18,462 nt of DNA from Akkermansiaceae bacterium (GTDB lineage Bacteria > Verrucomicrobiota > Verrucomicrobiia > Verrucomicrobiales > Akkermansiaceae), in contig JALZUH010000202.1 of NCBI GenBank assembly GCA_023301645.1, positions 1 to 18,462 on the forward strand. The letters run 5' to 3'. Position 1 is the first letter of the stretch, and each line of letters opens with the position of its first letter. The notes under the pieces were generated by a model, which saw only the letters and a list, made by a program, of their open reading frames with translations, did not search any database and was not told the DNA's origin. Shown here piece after piece: positions 1 to 7,450 of the stretch. Position numbers and translations under genes: made by a program.

Positions 1-785
1 TAGAGAAAGGGGTTGGAGCTAAGCTCCTGTCTTACTGAGCTTAGTGGGCCGTGGCCGGGACAGATCAGAGTGCTCTCAGGTAGTGTCAATACGTGCTCCT
101 TGGCTGTTTTGATAGCGCGTTGGTAGCTTAATTTGTCAGTGGTTCCTCCCATAGACCCTGCAAATAGGCTGTCACCGCAGATACATACTGGCGCTGCAAG
201 TGTGTCATAGTAGTAGGCTTTTGCGGGGGCGGCGTGGCCGCTGACATCGAGGGCGACTAGCTGTCCTCCTCCTATACTAAGCACCTCTCCGTGGATAAGG
301 TCCTCAGGGTAGGTGAGCTTGATATCAGGGGATGCTGCACGAATGTCATTGATGCAGGCAATGTGATCGGGGTGACAATGAGTGATATAGAGATTTTCTA
401 AGTTGAGTCCCTGCTCATTGATATAATCGATGATTGGCTGGGCATCAGTGCCAGTATCAAATAGCGAGGCAGACTTACCGTAAGTGATGAGGTATGCATT
501 GACCCCAAGATGGCCATAAGGGCTGGTAAAACAGGTGATCCCACTAGGTGGCGTAGGTTCGCTTGTGTAAGATGACTGCTCTAGCTGGCTTATGAGGGCG
601 TGCTCAGAAAGCTCTAGTGCACGGGCCAGTGTTCTGAGTGTCTCGCGTTCGTAGTTACCCGCGAGCGCGTCATTGATCTGCTCTTCTGAGAGCGGTGTTT
701 TGTTAGCGAGATCAGTGAGAGTGATTTCTTGTCCCCTCATTGACTTGCCAATGATGTCACACGGGTCGTCTTCTAGAGTGATCAT
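1..785 (-). CDS. HTH-domain metallo-beta-lactamase-fold hydrolase (3' end cut by window edge)
   Basis: Reading the minus strand from the ATG at 785 gives 261 open codons that run off the left edge. Residues ~20-60 resemble an XRE-type helix-turn-helix. Residues ~80-258 are a metallo-beta-lactamase fold with the full metal set: HCHPDH (H136, H138, D140, H141), H184 in SGHA, D205 in CGDS and H245 in PGHGP. This is the glyoxalase II-like layout, so a two-metal hydrolase of a thioester or similar small ester is likely; the substrate is unknown. The last visible residues, NPFL, match the usual end of this family, so only a few residues should be missing. It starts 15 bases after the stop of the phosphoesterase gene, so the two are probably co-transcribed. 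No clear Shine-Dalgarno is seen. The HTH may be structural or may make it a DNA-binding enzyme. Confidence 0.85.
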   Translation of the reverse strand, partial: MITLEDDPCDIIGKSMRGQEITLTDLANKTPLSEEQINDALAGNYERETLRTLARALELSEHALISQLEQSSYTSEPTPPSGITCFTSPYGHLGVNAYLITYGKSASLFDTGTDAQPIIDYINEQGLNLENLYITHCHPDHIACINDIRAASPDIKLTYPEDLIHGEVLSIGGGQLVALDVSGHAAPAKAYYYDTLAAPVCICGDSLFAGSMGGTTDKLSYQRAIKTAKEHVLTLPESTLICPGHGPLSSVRQELSSNPFL

Positions 786-800
786 GACACTACACTACTT

Positions 801-1523
801 TTATTCGCCAAGTGCTAATCTTTTAGCGAGGTAGGGGTTTAGCCCTGCTGCGATGATTTTGTTCTGCGCTGCTACGATGTCGTATTCGATACGGCGAAAC
901 TCGATGGTTTGGCGTTCGAGATCGTAAATACAGTAGCAAGCTCTCCAATCACCATTTCGTGGTTGGCCCACAGATCCAGCATTGATGAAGTATTTTGTGT
1001 TTTCCTCGATGCTTACAATTTGAGGTTCGAGTGCCTGCATGTGCTCATCCTTAGCGTAGACACAAGGCACGTGTGTATGGCCGTAGAAGCAGACAGGAGA
1101 GACCTGGAATGAGAAGTTGGAAATCGCGTCGAAGGTATTATTGACGTAATTCCATGATGTTGGTTGATCTAGGGTGGCGTGCACGATGGTGAAGTCGTGA
1201 ACTTGACGAACCATACGTAGTCGAGAGAGCCATTTACGCTGGTCGACAGAGAGTTGCTGTCTTGTCCAGAGGAGAGCTTCCGCTGCGATAGGGTTCATCT
1301 GATCGAGCGGGGTGTCATTACCGCAGTCGAAGTCATGGTTACCTTTGACGACTGGGCATCCCATATCTTTGACGATTTCTAGACACTTTACGGGGTCAGC
1401 ATTATAGCCAACCACGTCACCAAGACAGGCGTAGCTACTACAGCCTAGAGCCTCAGCGTCTTTGAGAACGGCTTCTAGGGCTTCTAGGTTTGCGTGGATG
1501 TCACTAAATATGGCTACTTTCAT
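801..1523 (-). CDS. Calcineurin-like metallophosphoesterase (YfcE/MJ0936-like)
   Basis: A 240-residue protein with all five metallophosphoesterase blocks in order: SDIH (D8, H10), GDVVGY (35-40), GNHD (61-64), H115 in VHATL, and GHTH (148-151). These ligands hold a two-metal centre that cleaves phosphomono- or phosphodiesters. The family covers cyclic-nucleotide phosphodiesterases and broad phosphatases, so the true substrate cannot be read. There is no signal peptide, so it should be cytoplasmic. It starts at the ATG at 1521-1523 and is followed after 15 bases by the metallo-beta-lactamase gene. The two metal hydrolases may share a pathway, but nothing in the sequence names it. The fold call is firm; the function is open. 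Confidence 0.9.
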   Translation of the reverse strand: MKVAIFSDIHANLEALEAVLKDAEALGCSSYACLGDVVGYNADPVKCLEIVKDMGCPVVKGNHDFDCGNDTPLDQMNPIAAEALLWTRQQLSVDQRKWLSRLRMVRQVHDFTIVHATLDQPTSWNYVNNTFDAISNFSFQVSPVCFYGHTHVPCVYAKDEHMQALEPQIVSIEENTKYFINAGSVGQPRNGDWRACYCIYDLERQTIEFRRIEYDIVAAQNKIIAAGLNPYLAKRLALGE

Positions 1524-1664
1524 CGTAAATGGTGTTTTTGGGTGTGCCTTTGTTTATGGGTATTTAAAAGTAAAAAATGATGACGGCTAGCAGGCGAAGT
1601 AATTTCCTAGTCTGGCTAGGTAGCCATCGATCGATTCTAAGTCGAAGTGATAGTTATCTACTCT

Positions 1665-2567
1665 TTATGAGGAGGCGTTGACGGTGAGTTTATTGATAGC
1701 TGCGCGGACGCCATGCATGGGGTAGTCATTCTTTCGGTGATCCCAGTAGTTTTGTAGCCATTTGAGCTGCGAGGCATGATCGGGGAAGAGTTCGCTTTCT
1801 GTGAGGGCTTTTTGGCCAGTTATTTCCAGGGCGTTCTGGAGGGCGAAGATGCAGCATGTGAGATTCGGCGTGCGATTGCGTGGTGATTTCCTATAAAGAG
1901 CCAGTCCCATGTCATAGGCTTCTTGGCTGTGCTCGGAGGAGCGTGTCATCGTGTAAAATAGAAACCGCTTAAGCTTGGCTCGCTCAAATTGGGGCAGGCT
2001 CTCACAGGCGAGTGCATCTTTATAATGTCGGATGGATTTGGGCAGATTGGGCTTTTTGTAGGAGTCGCTCCAGAGTCTAGCTAGTTCGAGGTGAAGTATC
2101 CAGTCGTCTGGGTTTTCGGTGATGCCCGTTTCGAGTAGGGTGGAGCCTTTTTGAATGTATTTACTGCGCATTTGACCTCTGCGCATCGGGCTAAGATCCG
2201 CATTTTCATTATAGTAAACAGAGGCATTGGTGTGAAGATGCCACGCGGCTGTTTTCCAGTAGATGGTGCTCTGGGGCTGGAGTGTGGTGGCAATCTCGTA
2301 GCTTTCTTCGAGCTTAATCCAGTCGAGTTCTTCAAAGTGGTTATACGCCTTAAGGCTCCAGATTGAGGCGATTAATGAGCGTAGACCTCCGAGAGCTACG
2401 GCAGCACCTGTTTGCCCTAATTTCAGGCTCGTGCCACGTTTGATAGGTGGCTGTATGAGCTTTTGGGCGACCATGGATTCACTCAGCGAGGTTTCGAATT
2501 TCAGCTTGGCGAGGCCGAAGGCCGCCAGCGAAATAAGAATTACGACAATCTGGAAAAAACTGCGCAT
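1665..2567 (-). CDS. Membrane-anchored protein of unknown function, third gene of an ABC export operon
   Basis: A 300-residue protein that I do not recognise by family. Residues ~4-20 form one hydrophobic N-terminal segment without a clear cleavage site or lipobox, so it is probably an uncleaved membrane anchor with the rest outside the cytoplasm. The body is rich in Trp, Tyr and Leu and looks helical; residues ~85-240 have spacing reminiscent of TPR-like helical repeats, though no repeat is clear enough to call. Its ATG directly follows the TAA of the permease gene (TAAATG, no gap), which strongly suggests translational coupling. It is therefore likely to work with the ABC ATPase and permease, perhaps as an accessory subunit. 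That role is inferred only from position. Confidence 0.8.
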   Translation of the reverse strand: MRSFFQIVVILISLAAFGLAKLKFETSLSESMVAQKLIQPPIKRGTSLKLGQTGAAVALGGLRSLIASIWSLKAYNHFEELDWIKLEESYEIATTLQPQSTIYWKTAAWHLHTNASVYYNENADLSPMRRGQMRSKYIQKGSTLLETGITENPDDWILHLELARLWSDSYKKPNLPKSIRHYKDALACESLPQFERAKLKRFLFYTMTRSSEHSQEAYDMGLALYRKSPRNRTPNLTCCIFALQNALEITGQKALTESELFPDHASQLKWLQNYWDHRKNDYPMHGVRAAINKLTVNASS

Positions 2568-3524
2568 TTAGAATTCTTTTTTACGGAATGTAAACCATGC
2601 CAAGACACTATAGATACCCGAGTAGAGGAAGGTAAGGATGGTTAATCGCCCAATGATAGCTAGGCTCACCTTCTTGCCCTCAATGGTGGCGTCAATGATG
2701 TTATAGAGTTGGAAGTCAGGGAGGATGAGCGCTCCTAATTGGCTCATAGTTTTGGCTGCGAAGGAGACGCTCTGTTGTTGATTATCCAGCCAGTAGCTGC
2801 GAGCATCTGAGGTGAAATGCCCCATGAAGTAGATCACGACAGCAATGACGATGGTGAAGAGTGTGGAGCTTGAAAATGTGGAGATGAGCAATGCCATGGC
2901 TGCCATGATCATCGCCTTGAAGAAGATAGCAGCAATTCCCGCCTGCAGGTGCCATGTGACGCCTTGCTGAGCGATGGCAGATACGCGGAAGTCGATGTAG
3001 GATTGCGGCCATTGCTGCGCTTCACCTTGGGCTATTTCCTGGGTGATTAGTCCATGGGTGCGCACTTCAAGAATGAATGAGAGAAGACCGTCCATGAGGA
3101 GCAATGACGCAGCCACGAGCATGAGCACTCCTGTGAGCTTGCCTAGTAAATAGTCAAGTCGAGGCACGGGTTTACTTAAGATGGTGTAGAGTGTTCTATC
3201 TTCGAGGTCTTTAGGGATTAGAAGCGCGGTGGCGGCAATGGCGAAGAGGGTCGAGAACATCGTCATCGCGCCCATAGCAGTGCTTTTTAATATGATGAGC
3301 TCTTGCTCGGCAGTGTCCTCAGCAGTGCGGCTCCAAGGCATGTCAAAGAAGCTGGCAAAGAGCATCAGCACGGCAAAGACGACGAGGAAGTAGAATACCT
3401 TCATCCGCATCAGCTGGGTGAAGGTGTGGGCTGCGATCACACCAATACGCCTGAGTGAAAATAGTCCGCTTAGACCACCTAGCCCACTTGAGTAGTTTGA
3501 TTCATTGGGTCCGTTACTTGGCAT
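2568..3524 (-). CDS. ABC-2 type transporter permease
   Basis: A 318-residue integral membrane protein with about six hydrophobic segments (roughly 43-60, 84-103, 129-151, 194-214, 220-236 and 287-311). The stretch PKDLEDRTLYTILSKPVPR at residues ~104-122 is the hallmark cytoplasmic loop of ABC-2 permeases of the NosY/YhaP kind, where the ATPase docks. An extracytoplasmic region lies at ~155-192. Its first codons overlap the end of the ATPase gene by 11 bases, and its stop abuts the start of the next gene. It should form the membrane channel of the exporter encoded here. The substrate is unknown. Confidence 0.9.
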   Translation of the reverse strand: MPSNGPNESNYSSGLGGLSGLFSLRRIGVIAAHTFTQLMRMKVFYFLVVFAVLMLFASFFDMPWSRTAEDTAEQELIILKSTAMGAMTMFSTLFAIAATALLIPKDLEDRTLYTILSKPVPRLDYLLGKLTGVLMLVAASLLLMDGLLSFILEVRTHGLITQEIAQGEAQQWPQSYIDFRVSAIAQQGVTWHLQAGIAAIFFKAMIMAAMALLISTFSSSTLFTIVIAVVIYFMGHFTSDARSYWLDNQQQSVSFAAKTMSQLGALILPDFQLYNIIDATIEGKKVSLAIIGRLTILTFLYSGIYSVLAWFTFRKKEF

Positions 3525-4419
3525 GAGTTTCTCCTGTTGTTTGCTGCTTGGCGGCTGATTTTTTCGCCTCGTTGAGGAAGAGTCTCTCTAAGGTTGTTTT
3601 GGGTTTGCCGATTCTGATGAGTTCGCTCTCTGAGGATGAGTCGATGAGTTGGCGCATTTGATCTAGCTCGTCGGCATGAGCGTTTTTGAGAACAATCTCT
3701 GTCTGGTCTTCGATGGCAATTAAGTCTTCGAGTTTGCCTTCTCTGACGATTTTACCATTAAAGATAATACCTACATGGTCACATACCTCTTGCACCTGCT
3801 CAAGTAGGTGAGAGCAGAGGAAGACGGTCACGCCTCTTTCTTTTAGCTGGATGATGAGGTCACGTATGTCGCGAGAGCCGAGCGGGTCGACTCCTGCCGT
3901 CGGCTCGTCTAGGATAAGTAGTCGGGGCTGGTGAATGAGGGCTTGAGCTAGGCCGATACGCTGCAGCATGCCTTTCGAGTAGCCCGCAATGCGGCGCTTC
4001 CTAGCGTCATTGAGTGAGACGAGCTCGAGCATTTCATCGACGCGAGAGTGCATCTGCTTGCCACGCATGCCGCAGAGCTTAGCGTAGAAGCGTAATGTTT
4101 CCTCACCGCTGAGGTGCTTATAGAAATAGGGGTTCTCTGGTAGAAATCCAATGTCCTGCCGTGAGTCTGTCTTCAGTGAGTTTTTGCCGAATACGTAGCA
4201 GCTCCCTGATGTTGGTGCGATGAGTCCGAGGAGGGCTTTCATCGTGGTTGATTTGCCAGAGCCATTTGGCCCGATTAGCCCGTAGACTTCACCAGGCATA
4301 ATGCTCAGCGACACATCGTCGACGGCACGGATTTGAGTGCCTTGGTTCGCTTTTCCACTCGGAGCTTTGAACTCCTTGGTGAGGTGCTTGATTTGAACTG
4401 CTGGAATGGGTTCTGTCAT
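3514..4419 (-). CDS. ABC-2 type transporter ATP-binding protein
   Basis: From the ATG at 4419 this is 301 residues. The open frame extends upstream to a GTG at 4452, but the ATG gives the expected family start (TEPIPAVQIKHLTKEF) and has AGGAG about 15 bases upstream. Walker A is GPNGSGKST (50-58), the signature is YSKGM (147-151), Walker B/D-loop is LILDEPTAGVD (168-178) and the switch His is in LCSHL (near 204). The Q-loop region reads GFLPENPYF, as in many ABC-2 exporters. The ~90-residue tail is the usual extra regulatory part of this class. It hydrolyses ATP to drive the permease encoded immediately downstream with an 11-base overlap. A possible hairpin lies just upstream (4474-4502). Confidence 0.93.
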   Translation of the reverse strand: MTEPIPAVQIKHLTKEFKAPSGKANQGTQIRAVDDVSLSIMPGEVYGLIGPNGSGKSTTMKALLGLIAPTSGSCYVFGKNSLKTDSRQDIGFLPENPYFYKHLSGEETLRFYAKLCGMRGKQMHSRVDEMLELVSLNDARKRRIAGYSKGMLQRIGLAQALIHQPRLLILDEPTAGVDPLGSRDIRDLIIQLKERGVTVFLCSHLLEQVQEVCDHVGIIFNGKIVREGKLEDLIAIEDQTEIVLKNAHADELDQMRQLIDSSSESELIRIGKPKTTLERLFLNEAKKSAAKQQTTGETHAK

Positions 4420-4473
4420 AAATCGGCTAGTAAACTCCTGCCAAGCTATCACTCTACAATCGCATTTCTAGTG

Positions 4474-4502
4474 TAAAAGACCTTCTTGCTTAAAAAAGAA
4501 GG
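4474..4502 (-). terminator. Hairpin upstream of the ABC operon (possible second terminator or attenuator)
   Basis: CCTTCTT at 4481-4487 and AAGAAGG at 4496-4502 form a perfect 7-bp stem with an 8-base loop. On the minus strand it is followed by TCTTTTA, a weak U-rich tract. It lies between the rpsP terminator and the start of the ABC ATPase gene. It could be a backup terminator for rpsP or an attenuator in the ABC leader. The stem is A+T-rich, so the call is weak. Confidence 0.3.
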
Positions 4503-4567
4503 GCATTGGGCGCGGCTTCAGGTTTGGGACCAAGCCACTTGATGGGTAGACGCTGTAATGCCTAGGC

Positions 4568-4601
4568 ATAAAAAACGCGCCAGTGATAAAACTGACGCGT
4601 T
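4568..4601 (-). terminator. Rho-independent terminator after rpsP
   Basis: AACGCGCCAGT (4574-4584) and ACTGACGCGTT (4591-4601) pair over 11 bp across a 6-base loop. In the minus-strand RNA the only non-Watson-Crick pair is a G-U wobble, whereas the plus-strand RNA would have a C-A mismatch. On the minus strand the stem runs straight into six Ts (4575-4570). This marks it as the terminator for rpsP, 75 bases beyond the stop, and it separates rpsP from the ABC operon. Confidence 0.85.
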
Positions 4602-4675
4602 AGAAATTTTTAAAAAGCTAAACGATAATCCTAATGCTAGGGTGTTGAGCTTTTGAAAGCTGAGGTATCGTGAGA

Positions 4676-4930
4676 TTAAGCTTCAGCAAGAGCTTGCTTG
4701 CGCGCTTTCTTAATGATGTCGCGCACTGTGTCAGATGGCTGAGCACCTTTTGAAACCCAGTCATCAGCTTTAGCGAGGTCTACATCGTAGTTTACGCCTT
4801 CTTCCATTGGGTTGTATGAGCCGATTTGCTCGATGTAACGGCCATCACGGCGCTTGCGGCTGTCTACAGCAACAATCTTGTAATAAGGACGATCCTTGGT
4901 GCCTTGGCGGTTGAGTCTAAGAGTAAGCAT
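4676..4930 (-). CDS. rpsP: 30S ribosomal protein S16
   Basis: From the ATG at 4930 this is 84 residues, the normal size for S16. It opens with LTLRLNRQGTKDRPYYKIVAVDSR, the conserved S16 N-terminus, and continues with KRRDGRYIEQIGSYNP, also a family landmark. An in-frame ATG at 4957 would add nine unrelated residues, so 4930 is preferred. S16 is a primary binder of 16S rRNA in 30S assembly. In many bacteria rpsP is followed by rimM, trmD and rplS; here a strong terminator follows and no such genes are present, so it appears to be transcribed alone. It is divergent from obg with a 166-base shared upstream region. No good Shine-Dalgarno is visible. Confidence 0.96.
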   Translation of the reverse strand: MLTLRLNRQGTKDRPYYKIVAVDSRKRRDGRYIEQIGSYNPMEEGVNYDVDLAKADDWVSKGAQPSDTVRDIIKKARKQALAEA

Positions 4931-5096
4931 GATAAAATGAATTAAAAGTAAAGTCACTGAAGTGTGACGGGGCGGGAACTTGCACTCGAAATATTATTTT
5001 GCCAAGCGAAAAATGGTGTTTTCGATTTTTTCGTATTTTCAATGCCGTGAAACATGTTACTACCAACGCCCCTGCCAGAAGCGGAGGGGATATCAT

Positions 5097-6152
5097 ATGT
5101 TTATAGATCACATCAGGATTATTGCCAAGGCTGGCGATGGAGGTAATGGAGTTGTTCACTTTATTCGTGAGAAATTCAGACCAAAGGGCGGGCCTGACGG
5201 TGGTGACGGTGGTAATGGCGGCAGTGTTATTCTACGCGTTGACCCTTCTGCAGATAACCTAAAGGCTTATTCCTATGACCCTAAGCTCATCTGCAAACCC
5301 GGTGAGCACGGAGCTGGTGCCCGCAGGCACGGCAAGACTTCCCAGGACGTGATCGGCAGAGTTCCTCCCGGCACAGTCGTCTACCGCAGTAAGGCAACTA
5401 CCGTGTCTGAGGCTGTTGAGCTTGAGCGTAGTGAAGAAGGCATTGACCTAGAACCTGTTGCTGACCTTACCGAATACGGTGAGGAATTTGTCCTTTGCCA
5501 AGGAGGTAAGGGCGGAAAGGGGAACTGGCACTATAAGTCATCTACGAACCAGTCACCAGAGGAGCACACACTTGGCACTGAAGCTGAATTTGGCGTTTAC
5601 TATCTAGAGCTTCGCCGCATTGCTGATGCTGGCATGGTAGGTTTCCCCAATGCTGGTAAATCCACATTGGTTAGTAAGCTCTCTAAGGCTGAGCCGAAGA
5701 TTGCCAACTATCCCTTCACCACTCTTAATCCTATGGTAGGTGTCGTTGAGTTTCCTAAATTCCGCCGATGCACGGTAGCAGACATCCCTGGGCTCATTGA
5801 GGGAGCTCACGAGAACCGTGGCTTAGGACATGAGTTTTTACGCCACATTACACGATGCAAATTACTTCTCTTTGTTATTGATATGGCTGGTAGCGAGGGT
5901 CGTCACCCGATTGAGGATTTGCAAATACTGCGAACAGAGATCAAGATGTATGACGAAGATGTTGCTAAGTTTGACTGGCTCATCGTTGCTAATAAAATGG
6001 ACCTTGAAGGTGCTGAGGAGAACTTAGAAATCTTCAAGCAGAGGTTCCCGAAGGTTTCCATCATCCCTATTTCTGCGATGGAGGAAACGGGGCTTGATGG
6101 TCTCAAGGAAGAGCTTGATAAGCGAGTCGGCTACCGCCGCGCAGGAGTCTAG
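5097..6152 (+). CDS. obg: GTPase Obg/CgtA (ribosome assembly)
   Basis: The start is the ATG at 5097, with GGAGGG ending 8 bases upstream; the longer open frame from 4980 adds 39 unrelated residues. The product is 351 residues. The Gly-rich Obg domain covers ~1-172 (KAGDGGNG, KGGPDGGDGGNGG, GGKGGKGN). The G domain follows with G1 GFPNAGKST (182-190), G2 FTT (207-209), G3 DIPG (229-232), G4 NKMD (299-302) and G5 SAM (326-328). The protein ends at the G domain, without the OCT domain of the Bacillus type. About 20 extra acidic residues (~99-119, after VVYRSK) sit in the Obg domain compared with E. coli CgtA. Obg binds the 50S subunit and links ribosome maturation to nucleotide levels. The yebC/yeeN-like gene follows 60 bases later on the same strand. 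Confidence 0.96.
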   Translation: MFIDHIRIIAKAGDGGNGVVHFIREKFRPKGGPDGGDGGNGGSVILRVDPSADNLKAYSYDPKLICKPGEHGAGARRHGKTSQDVIGRVPPGTVVYRSKATTVSEAVELERSEEGIDLEPVADLTEYGEEFVLCQGGKGGKGNWHYKSSTNQSPEEHTLGTEAEFGVYYLELRRIADAGMVGFPNAGKSTLVSKLSKAEPKIANYPFTTLNPMVGVVEFPKFRRCTVADIPGLIEGAHENRGLGHEFLRHITRCKLLLFVIDMAGSEGRHPIEDLQILRTEIKMYDEDVAKFDWLIVANKMDLEGAEENLEIFKQRFPKVSIIPISAMEETGLDGLKEELDKRVGYRRAGV

Positions 6153-6212
6153 GCGACTCAGACTGATTTTATAAAAAACCATTAACACCAAGAACTAGAA
6201 AGATTACTTATT

Positions 6213-6923
6213 ATGGGAAGAGCCTTTGAAGCACGTCGTGCAGGAAAAGAAAAGCGCTGGGGCGCAATGTCGAAATTATACCCTAAGCTGGGCAGAGTTA
6301 TTACGATGGCAGCTAAGTCAGGAGGATCTGATCCAGCCTCTAATACAGCGCTGAAATCAGCTATTAATAACGCCAAGGCACAGAACATGCCTAAGGACAT
6401 TATTGATAAAGCCATCAAACGCGCCACAGCATCTGAGGCAGAAAACTTCACCGAAATCAGCTATGAGGGCAAAGGTCCTCACGGTGTGTTGCTCTGGGTC
6501 GAAGCTGCCACCGATAATGGCACTCGCACCGTTGCTAACGTGAAGATGATTTTTAATAAGAATGGTGGCCAAGTCGTCAATAACGGTTCGCTCGACTTTA
6601 TGTTTACACGTAAGTCAGTGATTGAATTTGAAAAAACTGAGGGACTAGACCTTGAGGAGCTTGAGCTCAACCTAATCGATCACGGATTAGAAGAGCTCGA
6701 CGTTGAAGGTGAGCTTGGTGTGATCTACGGTGACTTTGCTAGCTTTGGCGCGCTGAGTGCGGCATGTGAGGAAATGGGGCTCTCAGTCAAGAAATCTACT
6801 CTGCAACGTATCGCCAATAGTCCAGTGGAGTTCACCGAGGCTCAGATGGAGGAGATTGAAGATCTCATCGATAAGTTAGAAGATGACGACGACGTGCAGG
6901 TCGTTTTCACCAATATCGCATAG
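6213..6923 (+). CDS. YebC/PmpR family protein (YeeN-like; TACO1 family)
   Basis: A 236-residue protein of normal family length. The N-terminus MGRAFEARRAGKEKRWGAMSK and the C-terminal LEDDDDVQVVFTNIA match the YeeN branch more than E. coli YebC. The core YEGKGPHGVLLWVEAATDN..RTVANVKMIFNKNGG is the family signature. Family members were first described as transcription regulators, and more recent work on YebC/TACO1 supports a translation role in relieving ribosome stalling at proline-rich stretches. Which applies to this branch is not settled. It lies 60 bases after obg on the same strand, fitting a translation or ribosome context. No terminator is evident between them. A short hairpin lies ~108 bases downstream. 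Confidence 0.93.
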   Translation: MGRAFEARRAGKEKRWGAMSKLYPKLGRVITMAAKSGGSDPASNTALKSAINNAKAQNMPKDIIDKAIKRATASEAENFTEISYEGKGPHGVLLWVEAATDNGTRTVANVKMIFNKNGGQVVNNGSLDFMFTRKSVIEFEKTEGLDLEELELNLIDHGLEELDVEGELGVIYGDFASFGALSAACEEMGLSVKKSTLQRIANSPVEFTEAQMEEIEDLIDKLEDDDDVQVVFTNIA

Positions 6924-7030
6924 ATCGATGTGATTCAGGCTGCGAGGTTGGGCTATTACTAGTGAGACTCGGTCAGAGATTCTGGCTCGGGACGTTAGCT
7001 AGATTAGACAGTCTTGGATGCCTGCTTATG

Positions 7031-7050
7031 AGCCTTGGGTCACCAAGGCT
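7031..7050. terminator. Hairpin between convergent yebC-like and acylphosphatase genes
   Basis: AGCCTTGG (7031-7038) and CCAAGGCT (7043-7050) form a perfect 8-bp stem with a 4-base loop GTCA. It lies 20 bases past the acylphosphatase stop (minus strand) and 108 bases past the yebC-like stop (plus strand), so it could serve both convergent genes. Neither side has a T-run, so it may be only a weak or RNA-protecting hairpin. Confidence 0.4.
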
Positions 7051-7070
7051 GGGCTTTGCTAGCGACCGCT

Positions 7071-7358
7071 TTAGTTTTTAGCAATCGTGAAGCCCTTCAT
7101 TGTTTCGACAAGGGGCTCTTCGTGCGAGTTGAAGCCCTTAATGTTGTGAGCCATCGCGCTCTCTTGTGTGATCTCATCGATGAATTCTTCGAGCTCATCG
7201 GGCTCACCTGTGATGATTAGCTCAACACTACCTTCGGCTAGGTTTTTCACCGTTCCCGTGATATCAAAGCCTTTTGAAAGCTCCTTCACCGTGTAGCGAA
7301 AACCAACCCCTTGCACACGCCCCTCAAAAAGAACACGCTTTGTTATTAACTTCATCAT
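7071..7358 (-). CDS. acyP: Acylphosphatase
   Basis: A 95-residue protein, typical for this family. GRVQGVGFRY at residues 13-22 is the phosphate-binding loop with the catalytic Arg (R21). N39 in VKNLAEGSVEL is the catalytic Asn. It hydrolyses acyl-phosphates such as acetyl phosphate or carbamoyl phosphate in the cytoplasm. The gene starts ATGATG; either Met could be first (7358 or 7355). It is convergent with the yebC-like gene and appears to be its own unit. The AraC-type gene upstream is on the same strand, ending 92 bases before this start. Confidence 0.94.
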   Translation of the reverse strand: MMKLITKRVLFEGRVQGVGFRYTVKELSKGFDITGTVKNLAEGSVELIITGEPDELEEFIDEITQESAMAHNIKGFNSHEEPLVETMKGFTIAKN

Positions 7359-7450
7359 GCTGCCAGTTACAGTAGTGGTTTAGCGCCTATAGATCCAGCC
7401 TGCTTTTTATTCGGAGCTGGAGAGTGGCAGGAGTAATCCCTGTGTCATTT

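Noticed and set aside
1600..1632. CCTAG/CTAGG and GGCTA/TAGCC hairpins after the ABC operon
   Set aside because: Stems are only 5 bp and overlap each other, with no adjoining T-run, so this is not a convincing terminator.
4980..5096. 39-residue N-terminal extension of Obg from an upstream ATG
   Set aside because: The extra residues match nothing in the family, and GGAGGG with correct spacing precedes the ATG at 5097.
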